64,000 nt of DNA, taken from assembly GCA_943842625.1 (NCBI GenBank), contig CALTCK010000004.1:1-64000 (forward strand). The letters are read 5' to 3'. Source of the DNA: an uncultured Flavobacteriaceae bacterium (GTDB lineage: Bacteria > Bacteroidota > Bacteroidia > Flavobacteriales > Flavobacteriaceae). The translations under genes and the position numbers were made by a program. The notes beneath the pieces are model-generated. The model was not told the origin of the DNA. It saw nothing but the letters and a program-made list of their open reading frames with translations, and searched no databases. Below, one piece after another: positions 31,058-40,037 of the stretch (its first letter is position 1; every line of letters starts with the position of its first letter).

Positions 31058-31064
31058 ACCTCCT
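31058..31064 (-). promoter_or_regulatory. Strong Shine-Dalgarno of rpsU
   Basis: AGGAGGT within GAGAGGAGGTTAAGAGTTATG-type context, 8 bases before the start codon. The other start sites I inspected here have A/T-rich leaders with no such match, making this a likely regulatory element rather than an ordinary ribosome binding site. Confidence 0.85.
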
Positions 31065-31078
31065 CTCTTTTAGGTCGG

Positions 31079-31086
31079 CAAATATA
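31079..31086 (-). promoter_or_regulatory. TAnnTTTG -7 element of rpsU
   Basis: TATATTTG on the minus strand, with a TTA about 18-19 bases upstream. The predicted leader is about 25 bases and consists mainly of the Shine-Dalgarno region. Confidence 0.65.
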
Positions 31087-31244
31087 ATAAGTTTTTTGGT
31101 TTATGTAATAAGATTTCTTTTTTTTTCAAAAAGTAAAATTCTACTCTATAATTAAGGTTGCTCTTTTAATTAAATCTTCGAGTAGTGTTTTTGATTGGCA
31201 ATTATATCGTTCTCCTTAACAAACAATTTTCTGAGATTTTTTTT

Positions 31245-32411
31245 TCAAGTAACCGGTTTGTAGTCTTTACCATCAATTATCATTTTAGCAATAATTTCTC
31301 TCAAAATTTCAGAGGTACCACCTCCTATTGGGCCGAGTCGACTGTCTCTAAAAAGTCTAGCTAAAGGATATTCTTCCATATAGCCATACCCTCCTAATAA
31401 CTGAAGACATTGGTATATAATGTCGTCTGCCATTTTAGTGGATGTTAATTTAGCCATTGTAGCTTCTTTAACAACATACTCCCCATCATTTAATCTCTTA
31501 GCAGTTGTATAATTAAAAGCTTTACAGACTTCAAGTTCACTCGACATCTGAGCTACACTATGTCTTAATGCTTGAAATTTAGAAATACTTTGACCAAATG
31601 CAGTTCTATCTTTCATATATTGAATCGTATATTCCAATGCAAATTCTGCTCTAGCGTGGGCATTAATAGCCATAACAAGACGTTCTAAGGCGAAATGCTC
31701 CATAATGTATGAGAAGCCTTTGTTTTCTTCACCCATTAAGTTTTCTGTAGGAATAATGACGTTATCGAATGCAATTTCTGCGGTATCACTTGCTTTCCAA
31801 CCAAGTTTATCAAGCTTAGTCGATGAAATTCCTGGTGTATTTCTATCTACTAAAAAAATACTAATTCCTTTAGCTCCTTTTTCAATATTAGTTTTAGCAG
31901 CAACTATCAAATAGTCACTATAGACTCCGTTTGTTATAAATGTCTTTGAACCGTTTAAAACATAAGTGTCATCATTTTTTATTGCAGTTGTTCTTAAGCC
32001 TGATACATCAGAACCTCCAAAAGGTTCTGTTATACAAAGGCATCCTATTTTGTCTCCGGAAATACTAGCTACTAAATAATTTTCTTTAATTTCTTGACTA
32101 CCTTCTTTGTCTAGATGAGTCATAGCTAGATAAGCATGAGCCCATAAATTAGCAGCAAAACCTCCTGAATTTATTTTCTGTAATTCCTCAAGAAAAATTA
32201 CTGTGTAAAAAAGATCTAGATTTAAACCTCCAAATTCTTCTGGATAGTTGATACCGAAAAAACCCATCTCTCCAATTTTTCTCCAAATAAAGCGCTCAAC
32301 TTTTCCTTCTTTCTCCCATTTATCTATATGAGGAACCACTTCTTTATGTAAAAATTCTTTTAAACTTTTTCTAAACAGTTCATGCTCTTCAGTAAAATAC
32401 AATTTGTTCAT
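31245..32411 (-). CDS. Acyl-CoA dehydrogenase, long-chain/LCAD-like
   Basis: 388 residues, a cytosolic FAD enzyme that forms the trans-2 double bond in acyl-CoA. CLCITEPFGGSDVSG (FAD/substrate loop), TFITNGVYSDYLIV, and C-terminal LQLLGGYGYMEEYPLARLFR are present. At the MCAD catalytic position the motif reads IGGGTSEI with no Glu; instead Glu256 (ARAEFALEYT) aligns with the catalytic Glu of LCAD-type enzymes, so activity is expected. It follows the helix-hairpin-helix gene after 43 bases on the same strand. Exact chain length preference unknown. Confidence 0.88.
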   Translation of the reverse strand: MNKLYFTEEHELFRKSLKEFLHKEVVPHIDKWEKEGKVERFIWRKIGEMGFFGINYPEEFGGLNLDLFYTVIFLEELQKINSGGFAANLWAHAYLAMTHLDKEGSQEIKENYLVASISGDKIGCLCITEPFGGSDVSGLRTTAIKNDDTYVLNGSKTFITNGVYSDYLIVAAKTNIEKGAKGISIFLVDRNTPGISSTKLDKLGWKASDTAEIAFDNVIIPTENLMGEENKGFSYIMEHFALERLVMAINAHARAEFALEYTIQYMKDRTAFGQSISKFQALRHSVAQMSSELEVCKAFNYTTAKRLNDGEYVVKEATMAKLTSTKMADDIIYQCLQLLGGYGYMEEYPLARLFRDSRLGPIGGGTSEILREIIAKMIIDGKDYKPVT

Positions 32412-32454
32412 TAAATTAAGTTAATTATTGATAAAACAACGATTAATAAGGGTT

Positions 32455-33369
32455 TTATTCCAACTTCAAATATAGCTGAATTCCTTGTAACTTTCTTTCT
32501 GTAAGCCCCTCAATATTTTTCAATTCCGAAAAGTTAACTATTCTTTCGTTTAGTATGCGAAACTCCCATATTCTCTTAGCAAGCTCAAAAGATATGCCCG
32601 GAACAGTTGCAATATCTGAAGTTGATATTTTATTAAGATTCATTTTTATAATTTCTTTTGGCGTTTTTACCGTAAAATCATGCCGTAATTTATCTGTGAC
32701 TAGATAGTCCAAACCATAAACTTCATATAGCTGTATGTCGTTCGTAAATCCTCCTAATTTATTTCTATAATCAATAATTCTCTTGCTTAAAGCCTCACCA
32801 ATTCCATTAACTTTTTTTAGTTCTAATTGAGTTGCGCTATTAAGATCTTTCTTTTGGTTAAATGTTTTTTCTTTAAATCCTTTTTTCCAATCACTATATT
32901 TTGGTTTTGGATTGGTAACCCATTCAGGAAATTTAAAATAGCTACTTATTTGATCTAAAAAAGAATCGGAAACTTTGGTAACCTTTTTAAACTCTTCTTT
33001 TGAATTAATCCATTTATTTTGTTTCCTGTAATCTAATAATCTATCTATTTCTTCAGATGACATACCTAGTTTATAACCTTTAAAATCTGTTATAAAGTTT
33101 GGGTTGAAGGGATAAATTTTAGGTTGATTTGATTCCGTTAATAAAGTTCTTATAGAATCTAATTCTTTTTGTACGGCTAAAACTTCTTTTGAATTGGTAT
33201 CTAATAAGTCTTCAGTTGTAAAGTCAATATAATTATTAATTACAATAAAACCTGATACCAATAACAACAAAAATAAAATCCCATTGCGCTGAGAACTATT
33301 AAAAACAAAAAAAGATTTAATATTATCCAACAGAATATTGTATTTATTCTGGGGAGAATTTCGAAACAA
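32455..33369 (-). CDS. Membrane-anchored helix-hairpin-helix protein (ComEA-like)
   Basis: 304 residues. One N-terminal membrane segment (NGILFLLLLVSGFIVINNYI, about residues 29-48), then at least three helix-hairpin-helix units, the clearest being LNSATQLELKKVNGIGEALS followed by RIIDYRNKLGGF; two more lie around SEEIDRLLDYRKQNKW and STSDIATVPGISFELAKRI. HhH motifs bind DNA without sequence preference, and ComEA-like proteins take up DNA, but no com genes are nearby. The start appears to be TTG: a stop codon precedes it directly and no ATG is available nearby. Confidence 0.78.
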   Translation of the reverse strand: MFRNSPQNKYNILLDNIKSFFVFNSSQRNGILFLLLLVSGFIVINNYIDFTTEDLLDTNSKEVLAVQKELDSIRTLLTESNQPKIYPFNPNFITDFKGYKLGMSSEEIDRLLDYRKQNKWINSKEEFKKVTKVSDSFLDQISSYFKFPEWVTNPKPKYSDWKKGFKEKTFNQKKDLNSATQLELKKVNGIGEALSKRIIDYRNKLGGFTNDIQLYEVYGLDYLVTDKLRHDFTVKTPKEIIKMNLNKISTSDIATVPGISFELAKRIWEFRILNERIVNFSELKNIEGLTERKLQGIQLYLKLE

Positions 33370-33389
33370 TTATTTAAATATATGTTTAA

Positions 33390-34997
33390 CTAGGCGTTAC
33401 TAGATTTAATCGCACTCAAATATCTTTTAAGTTGTTTTTTCACCACTGGGAATAAGAAATACAACCCGATCATATTTGGAAATACCATAGCAAAAATCAT
33501 CGCATCGGAAAAAGCCCAAATAGAATTCATACTTGCTGCTGCACCAATAACAACAAACAATAGAAATAAAAGCTTGTAAGTTAAGTCAGCTGCTTTACCT
33601 CTACCAAATAAAAATTTCCAAGATTGAAGACCGTAATAGGACCAAGAAATCATCGTAGAAACAGCGAATAGAACAACAGCAATGGTTAAGAACACGCCAG
33701 AATAAGGAATGTATTGTGCAAACGCTTTTGATGTAATACCTGCACCTTCATAATATTGACCGTCAATTAAAACTTGACCTGGATTAATTTCATTCAAACC
33801 GTACTCAAAAGCACCACTGAAATTAAAAATAATAATTACTAAAGCGGTCATCGTACAAATAACAACCGTATCTATAAATGGCTCTAACAATGCTACTAAA
33901 CCTTCAGAAGCTGAATATTTGGTTTTTACAGCTGAATGCGCAATAGATGCAGATCCAGCTCCAGCTTCATTGGAGAATGCTGCTCTTTTAAACCCAACTA
34001 ATAATACTCCTATCAAACCACCAACACCAATAGCCTTGGGGTTAAATGCTTCACTTAAAATTAATCCAAATGCATCATCTATAAAAGAAAAATTACTTAA
34101 AATAATATATAAACAAGCAAATAAGTAGAGGATCGCCATAAATGGCACTACTTTTTCAGTAACTGAAGCAATTCTTTTAATACCTCCAATTATTATCACA
34201 CCTACAAGAATTGCTAAAACAATACCAATAATTGCTCCTGCACTTGTACTTTCTAAACCTAATAAATCTTTAATTACGATTGTAGCCTGATTGGATTGTG
34301 CGGCATTACCCCCACCAAAAGAACCTCCAATACAAAAAATAGCAAATAACACAGCTGCTATCTTTCCTAACATTGCAAATCCTTTTTCTTTTAGGCCTCT
34401 ACTGATATAGTACATAGGGCCACCGTAAACCGTTCCTTCGTCATCAACATCTCTGTATTGAACTCCTAGGGTACATTCTACAAACTTGGTCGACATTCCT
34501 AATAAACCACATACGATCATCCAAAAAGTTGCTCCAGGACCACCCAAAGCAATTGCTAATGCGACACCTGCAATGTTTCCATTTCCAACAGTCCCTGAAA
34601 CGGCTGTAGCTAAAGCCTGAAAGTGAGTTACTTCACCTTCTTTACTTTCATCCTCAATGGTTCCTTTTATATCTCCATCTATCGCAAGTTCGGGAGAACC
34701 TGACTCATGATGGTCTATGTTATCGTATTTACCTCTAACGATGTTTATTGAGGTTAAAAAATACCTGAAATTTGGAAAACCAAAATACAATGAAAAAAAT
34801 AGAGCACTTCCAACTAATAAAATAATAACAAATGGGGCACCCTCAAAAATTTCAAAAAAGACAATGCTAGAAATTAAATCTGAAATAGGTTTGAATGCTT
34901 CATCAATTTGCTGATCTAGACCTTTTTCAGAAGTCTCCTGTGCAAAATTTAAAATTGGAATTAAAAAAGTGACTAAGGAAAGAAGGTATTTATTCAT
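33390..34997 (-). CDS. Alanine/amino acid:cation symporter, AGCS family
   Basis: 535 residues with a hydrophobic, signal-like N-terminus and about eleven membrane segments. The AGCS signature is clear: ATAVSGTVGNGNIAGVALAI followed by GGPGATFWM. GPMYYISRGLKEK and NEAGAGSASIAHSA are also family features. It imports alanine or glycine with sodium. A 30-residue acidic insertion (about residues 90-120, HHESGSPELAIDGDIKGTIE) interrupts the first cytoplasmic region and looks lineage-specific. 20 bases upstream of the HhH gene. Confidence 0.92.
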   Translation of the reverse strand: MNKYLLSLVTFLIPILNFAQETSEKGLDQQIDEAFKPISDLISSIVFFEIFEGAPFVIILLVGSALFFSLYFGFPNFRYFLTSINIVRGKYDNIDHHESGSPELAIDGDIKGTIEDESKEGEVTHFQALATAVSGTVGNGNIAGVALAIALGGPGATFWMIVCGLLGMSTKFVECTLGVQYRDVDDEGTVYGGPMYYISRGLKEKGFAMLGKIAAVLFAIFCIGGSFGGGNAAQSNQATIVIKDLLGLESTSAGAIIGIVLAILVGVIIIGGIKRIASVTEKVVPFMAILYLFACLYIILSNFSFIDDAFGLILSEAFNPKAIGVGGLIGVLLVGFKRAAFSNEAGAGSASIAHSAVKTKYSASEGLVALLEPFIDTVVICTMTALVIIIFNFSGAFEYGLNEINPGQVLIDGQYYEGAGITSKAFAQYIPYSGVFLTIAVVLFAVSTMISWSYYGLQSWKFLFGRGKAADLTYKLLFLLFVVIGAAASMNSIWAFSDAMIFAMVFPNMIGLYFLFPVVKKQLKRYLSAIKSSNA

Positions 34998-35122
34998 GAT
35001 TTTTTTATTGTTTAATTAAGACAACAATAAACTAAAAAAAAATGGGACTTCAAATTTTTGTAAGTTAATTTGTTCACGAGCTTTAAACAGCACAAACTGC
35101 TTTGATGTTATTATCACTATAA

Positions 35123-36325
35123 TTAATTTTTAATGATTTTTGAATTTACTACATCCCCATTTTGCATATAAACTTTCAAGTAGTAATGGCCAAATGCATA
35201 TTCATTAATATTTAAAGCATAAGAGTCAGTATTTAAATAATTTTTAAAAAGTAGTTTACCTGTTATATCGTAAAGTTCTACTTTTTGAAGTTGGTCTTTC
35301 TCTAGGCTAATATAAACGATATCATTTGAAGGGTTTGGATAAACATCAATAGATAAATATTTTAATTTATCAATCGATAAAATCGAATTTAAATTAAATT
35401 TATAAATCTCTGTTACATATTCTGAAAAACTGGTTCCATTTATGATATAAACCTCTCCATCAATAATAAAAGAAGCAGGTGCCCATCGAGAACCTTCAGG
35501 ATGAGGAGGTAATTCTTCCCAAATGTCCATTAAAGGGTCATAATACCAGAATTCTCCAGTCTCCATTGAGCTGTGATCATCTCCGTCACCACTAAGTACA
35601 TATCCAAAGCCATTATATGAAAATTGTGTTCCCGCCACTCGACCCTCTGCTGGTAATGATGCTACCTGAGTCCAGGTCTCCTCAGTGATATCGTAACGAA
35701 ACCAATCATTAAAAATATCATTCCCATGTCCGAAGCCAGTATAAACATAGTCATCAATACCAAATTGATAGGGATGATGTCTCGGTAGTGAAGGTAAATC
35801 AACTTTTTGTGACCAAGTGTTTGATGCGATATCATACTCCCACCAATCCTTCAAATTTCCCGTTGAACTTCCTCCTAATCCAACAAATACTTTATCATTA
35901 TGCGCTATCATTGCGGGATGAGTTCTTTCTGAACATGGACAAGAGGCTAATTCTGTCCAACTCATATCCGAAGGGTCAAATACCCACAAATCATTTAATC
36001 GTGATGTGCCATCATTCCCAAATCCAAAATATGCTTTTCCATCCCAAGTATCACCTATCGCAAAACCACGAGCAGCTCCTGGAAAAGGAGCGAGTTCTGA
36101 CCAAGAATCGGTTATAGGATTGTATTGATAAAAATCATCTCGTTCTCCTGAATCTGAATTACCTGTGACAATATATCCCATGTTATCAAAACTAAAAGCA
36201 AAAGAGTGATGCGTTTGATTAAACGAACTTGGTAAAGAAGATACTTGGATCCAGTCCTGTGCTTTGGCTATAGGTGAAAAGATACATAGGTTTATGAGTA
36301 CTAGTAAAGTAAGGTAAAGTCGCAT
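35123..36325 (-). CDS. Kelch-repeat protein with T9SS sorting domain
   Basis: 400 residues: signal peptide (MRLYLTLLVLINLCIFSPIA), five or six Kelch-type beta-propeller blades with alternating GYIVTGNS / WSELAPFPGA / YFGFGNDG motifs (residues 45-300), and a C-terminal type A T9SS domain starting YPNPSNDIVYISLEKDQ and ending VVNSKIIKN. It is thus exported across the outer membrane and attached or released. Propeller function is unknown; related proteins bind glycans or are galactose-oxidase-like, but no catalytic copper site was recognised. Confidence 0.9.
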   Translation of the reverse strand: MRLYLTLLVLINLCIFSPIAKAQDWIQVSSLPSSFNQTHHSFAFSFDNMGYIVTGNSDSGERDDFYQYNPITDSWSELAPFPGAARGFAIGDTWDGKAYFGFGNDGTSRLNDLWVFDPSDMSWTELASCPCSERTHPAMIAHNDKVFVGLGGSSTGNLKDWWEYDIASNTWSQKVDLPSLPRHHPYQFGIDDYVYTGFGHGNDIFNDWFRYDITEETWTQVASLPAEGRVAGTQFSYNGFGYVLSGDGDDHSSMETGEFWYYDPLMDIWEELPPHPEGSRWAPASFIIDGEVYIINGTSFSEYVTEIYKFNLNSILSIDKLKYLSIDVYPNPSNDIVYISLEKDQLQKVELYDITGKLLFKNYLNTDSYALNINEYAFGHYYLKVYMQNGDVVNSKIIKN

Positions 36326-36403
36326 GTTTTTGTTTTAATTAAATTATCACTAAAATATGAATAAATACAATAGAAAATAAAGTTATTTTCATAGTTAAGT
36401 TTG

Positions 36404-37381
36404 TTAATGTTTTAAGGGTCTTTTTTTTATCATACCTCCTCTTATATCTTTTATGCTATTCATAATAATAAAAGCATTTGGCTCAATTTTTTCTATTTCC
36501 GTATTTAATTTATTGAGCTCTAAACGTGTAATGACAGTATATATAATATCCATTTCTTTTGAGATACCATTTTTTGCATAACCGCCTTGACCTTTATAAA
36601 TAGTAACACCACGTCCTAATTTATCAATTATCATTTCTTTTACACGAGTACTCTGTGAAGAAATGATTGTTACGCCAATATATTCTTCGATACCCTCAAT
36701 TATGAAATCTAATGTTTTAGAAGCAGCGATATAAGTAATCATTGAATAAAGGGCAATTTCAATTGAAAGTAAATATGCTGCGAAGGAAAAAATAATAATA
36801 TTTATTAGGATGATAATATCGCCAATTGTTGCAGAAAGTTTTCGACTCAAGAAAATTGCAAGAATTTCAGTTCCATCAATTACTGCTCCACCTCTAATCG
36901 AAAGTCCTATTCCAGCTCCAAGAAAAAATCCACCAAAAACTGCAACAAGTAAATCATCATCTGTAACGTTTGGAAACGGGACTATTGCAACACAAAGTGC
37001 AAGTCCAATAATTGCCATAGCTGTCTTTAATGCAAAGCGTTCTCCCATAATTTTATACCCAAGAAATATAAATGGAAGATTTACACCAATAATAAGAATG
37101 TACAGAGGTATTTCTGTAATTGCAGCTAAAAGTAATGAAATGCCTGTGGCTCCCCCATCAATAAAATCATTTGTTAACAGAAACCCCTTAAAACCAAAGG
37201 AAGCAGAGAAAATCCCAAGTAGGATAAGCATTAAATTCTTAAAATTACGCTTTAAGGAAATAATAGATTGTCTATATTCTTTTGCAACCTTATATTCAGA
37301 GGGGTTTTTATTTAGATGTTTTCTTTTGTTCCTGAACTTTAGAGTTGTTCGAATTATAATATTTGATAAGAATTCTTTCAT
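36404..37381 (-). CDS. YitT family membrane protein (DUF161 + DUF2179)
   Basis: 325 residues. Five to six membrane segments with FGFKGFLLTNDFIDGGATGISLL, GGFFLGAGIGLSIRGGAVIDG and LAIFLSRKLSATIGDIIILIN, the DUF161 repeats of YitT proteins. A soluble C-terminal DUF2179 domain follows (GVTIYKGQGGYAKNG, DIIYTVITRLEL; about residues 257-318). Function unproven; transport or regulatory roles have been proposed for the family. Confidence 0.9.
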   Translation of the reverse strand: MKEFLSNIIIRTTLKFRNKRKHLNKNPSEYKVAKEYRQSIISLKRNFKNLMLILLGIFSASFGFKGFLLTNDFIDGGATGISLLLAAITEIPLYILIIGVNLPFIFLGYKIMGERFALKTAMAIIGLALCVAIVPFPNVTDDDLLVAVFGGFFLGAGIGLSIRGGAVIDGTEILAIFLSRKLSATIGDIIILINIIIFSFAAYLLSIEIALYSMITYIAASKTLDFIIEGIEEYIGVTIISSQSTRVKEMIIDKLGRGVTIYKGQGGYAKNGISKEMDIIYTVITRLELNKLNTEIEKIEPNAFIIMNSIKDIRGGMIKKRPLKH

Positions 37382-37441
37382 CTTAATTTTTTAGTTTCTT
37401 TTCTCTTAAACTCATATAAAGTCTACTATAAAATATTTTTT

Positions 37442-37672
37442 TCATAAATCAAAAACTGAAGATCTTTTTGTATAAATTAAATCTTTCAATTTTAAATAAA
37501 ATGCAATTGTAAGATACATAGCGAATCCAAATCCAAGTGTCGCAAATGACGAGTATATAAAAAATAAACGTACATTTTTTGCTTTTATGCCTAATCGATC
37601 AGCAAAACGAGAACTTACATAAAACCCGTGTTTTTCGAAGTAATGTCTTAAATTATAAAAGGAATTTAACAT
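37442..37672 (-). CDS. PspC-domain small membrane protein
   Basis: 76 residues. GFYVSSRFADRLGIKAKNVR followed by LFFIYSSFATLGFGFAMYL resembles a PspC domain: a short amphipathic segment, then one membrane helix. In other bacteria PspC senses envelope stress; in flavobacteria such small stand-alone versions have no established role. No other phage-shock genes are nearby. Confidence 0.75.
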   Translation of the reverse strand: MLNSFYNLRHYFEKHGFYVSSRFADRLGIKAKNVRLFFIYSSFATLGFGFAMYLTIAFYLKLKDLIYTKRSSVFDL

Positions 37673-37734
37673 AATGCAAAATAAACAATTTAAATTAAAA
37701 GCAGTTAAAATAGCATATCAGAAAATAAAGCTAT

Positions 37735-38715
37735 TTATTCCAAATATCCCTTTTCTCGCATCCAATCATCATTAAACATTTTACCTACATAGCGGCTTCC
37801 ATGGTCGTGAAATAAAACAACAATTACGTCATCTTTTGTAAAATGTTTTTTTAATTGGAGTACTCCTTTTATAGCAGATCCTGCAGAATTTCCTAAAAAC
37901 ATTCCTTCCTCTTTAGCTAGTCTTTGGGTATATAAAGCTCCATCTTTATCAGTTACTTTTGTAAAACCATCAATAATATCAAAATCTACATTTTTAGGCA
38001 ATATATCCTCCCCAATACCTTCAGTCACATAGGGATAAATCTCATTTTGATCAAAAATCCCTGTTTCATGGTATTTTTTAAAAACACTTCCATAGGTATC
38101 TATACCCCAAATTTTAATATTTGGATTCTTTTCTTTTAAATATTTACCAACTCCAGATATAGTCCCACCAGTGCCTACACCTACAACAAAATGTGTAATT
38201 TTTCCTTCTGTTTGTTTCCAAATTTCTGGTCCAGTACTTTCGTAGTGTGCTTTTGAATTACTAGGGTTATCATATTGGTTTACGTACCAACTATTGGGAG
38301 TTTCTTGAGATAATCGTTTGGAAACTGAATAGTAAGATCTTGGATCCTCTGGCTCAACTGCAGTAGGGCAAATAATTACCTCAGCGCCAACTGCTCTAAG
38401 GATATCGCATTTTTCCTTTGATTGTTTATCAGCTAAAACAAAAATACATTTATAACCTTTTACTATTGCGGCTAATGCCAATCCCATTCCTGTATTTCCT
38501 GAAGTACCCTCTATAATAGTTCCTCCAGGCATTAATCTTCCATCAGCTTCAGCATCTTCAATCATAGTTAAAGCCATTCGATCTTTGACTGAATTTCCAG
38601 GATTAAAAGTCTCGTATTTTGCCAATACCAAGCCAGGAACTTCCGCTGCTAATTTATTGATTTTAACAAGTGGGGTATTTCCAATGGTCTCAAGAATGTT
38701 TTTTGCGTATTCCAT
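37735..38715 (-). CDS. Cysteine synthase / cystathionine beta-synthase type PLP enzyme
   Basis: 326 residues, a cytosolic fold-type II PLP enzyme. NPGNSVKDR carries the PLP lysine, EGTSGNTGMGLA the phosphate-binding Asn loop, and GVGTGGTISGVGKYL the glycine loop. The C-terminal part (DGFTKVTDKD, LFHDHGSRYVGKMFNDDWM) is closer to cystathionine beta-synthase catalytic domains than to CysK/CysM, and there are no CBS regulatory domains. It joins serine or O-acetylserine with homocysteine or sulfide; the precise pair cannot be fixed here. Confidence 0.85.
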   Translation of the reverse strand: MEYAKNILETIGNTPLVKINKLAAEVPGLVLAKYETFNPGNSVKDRMALTMIEDAEADGRLMPGGTIIEGTSGNTGMGLALAAIVKGYKCIFVLADKQSKEKCDILRAVGAEVIICPTAVEPEDPRSYYSVSKRLSQETPNSWYVNQYDNPSNSKAHYESTGPEIWKQTEGKITHFVVGVGTGGTISGVGKYLKEKNPNIKIWGIDTYGSVFKKYHETGIFDQNEIYPYVTEGIGEDILPKNVDFDIIDGFTKVTDKDGALYTQRLAKEEGMFLGNSAGSAIKGVLQLKKHFTKDDVIVVLFHDHGSRYVGKMFNDDWMREKGYLE

Positions 38716-38734
38716 AATCTTATTAAATGCAGTA

Positions 38735-38742
38735 CAAAAATA
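38735..38742 (-). promoter_or_regulatory. TAnnTTTG -7 element of the cystathionine/cysteine synthase gene
   Basis: TATTTTTG on the minus strand, 19 bases before the start codon, without a clear -33 TTG. Confidence 0.45.
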
Positions 38743-38792
38743 TAAAACCTAGCTTGACTTTTTACTATATAAACAGACATCTTTTATCGAGC

Positions 38793-40028
38793 TTATTCAA
38801 AACGAATCGCCCTAACAGGAGTGATTTTTGAAATAATATAAGAAGGTATTAATAACATCGAAAAACAAACTACGAGTGTTCCAATATTTAAGAGTAAAAT
38901 ATAATCTAGCGCTAGATAAACTGGTGCTTCTGAAACATAATAAATGGCGGGATCCAGTTTTATTAATTTAAAATATTTTTGAATTAATAACAATCCAATC
39001 CCTATTAAATTTCCCCAGAAAAGTCCAATACCTACTAAATACATTGCGTTATAAATGAATATTTTTCTAACACTTTTATTGGAGCTCCCCAAAGCTTTTA
39101 TAATTCCAATCATTTGAGTTCGTTCCAAAATTAAAACTAACAATGCTGTTATCATATTGATACCTGCTACGACAATCATGATAATAATAATAAGTATAAT
39201 GTTAAAATCAAATAGTTCTAACCATTTAAAAATGGAGAAGTATTTTTCTTTTATAGTTTGAGAATCTAAAAAACTTCCAACTTCATTATAAACCTCGTTA
39301 CCTATTTGATCTATTTGTGAAAACTCTTCAATAAAAACCTCATAAGATCCAATTTCATTTTCAGACCATTTATTTAATCGTTGAATATGTCGAATATCTG
39401 CTATTACATATTTTTCATCAAATTCATTAAAGCCACTATTATAAATTCCTGAAACTCGGAAACTCCTACTTCTTGGCAGTTTAGAATTATCACTATTAAA
39501 AAAAAACGTATTTAATTTATCTCCTACTTTTAGATTTAAGCGATTGGATGTATATTCTGAAATTAATATTTTATTGGTTAGAAGGTGACTATAATCTGGC
39601 AAGCTTCCATCGATTAAAAGTTCATTAAAATAATTCCAATCATAGTCTTTTCCAACTCCCTTTACCACAACTCCTTCAAATTTATTAGGTGTCCTTATTA
39701 CTCCCCCTTTTGAAGCAGTAGCTTGGATGTGTTGTATTCCTTTAATTGAATTAAATGTAGGGTAAAATCCCTGAATTGTAGAAATAGGGTTTTGCGAATC
39801 ATCAGAAAAATTTGTGTCGAAATTAGAAATAATGATGTCACCGTTAAAAGCTGATACTTTTTGATATATTTTATTTTGAAGTCCAACACCAGAAGCAATT
39901 GAAATTAACATGGTAACAAAACCTATTACAATCGATAATATCGCAATTTTTATTATTGGTGATGAAATACTATTTTTATATTCCTTTGCAGAGACAATTC
40001 GCTTAGCGATAAAATATTCAAAATTCAC
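38793..40028 (-). CDS. ABC transporter permease, LolC/LolE (FtsX/MacB) family
   Basis: 411 residues. One N-terminal membrane segment (IIKIAILSIVIGFVTMLISI), a large periplasmic domain (about 45-270), and three C-terminal segments with LVLILERTQMIGIIKALGSS, the coupling motif of MacB/LolC permeases. Such proteins release lipoproteins from the inner membrane or act as mechanotransmitters, working with an ATPase not seen here. Starts at TTG 40034 or GTG 40028 are both possible; the GTG gives MNFEYFIAKR, the N-terminus I expect for flavobacterial LolE-like proteins. Head to head with the NamZ-like gene. Confidence 0.85.
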   Translation of the reverse strand: MNFEYFIAKRIVSAKEYKNSISSPIIKIAILSIVIGFVTMLISIASGVGLQNKIYQKVSAFNGDIIISNFDTNFSDDSQNPISTIQGFYPTFNSIKGIQHIQATASKGGVIRTPNKFEGVVVKGVGKDYDWNYFNELLIDGSLPDYSHLLTNKILISEYTSNRLNLKVGDKLNTFFFNSDNSKLPRSRSFRVSGIYNSGFNEFDEKYVIADIRHIQRLNKWSENEIGSYEVFIEEFSQIDQIGNEVYNEVGSFLDSQTIKEKYFSIFKWLELFDFNIILIIIIMIVVAGINMITALLVLILERTQMIGIIKALGSSNKSVRKIFIYNAMYLVGIGLFWGNLIGIGLLLIQKYFKLIKLDPAIYYVSEAPVYLALDYILLLNIGTLVVCFSMLLIPSYIISKITPVRAIRFE

Positions 40029-40037
40029 GGACAAGTT

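Noticed and set aside
36404..37672. YitT and PspC genes as a phage-shock operon
   Set aside because: No pspA, pspB or pspF-like gene is present, and the two families have no established link.
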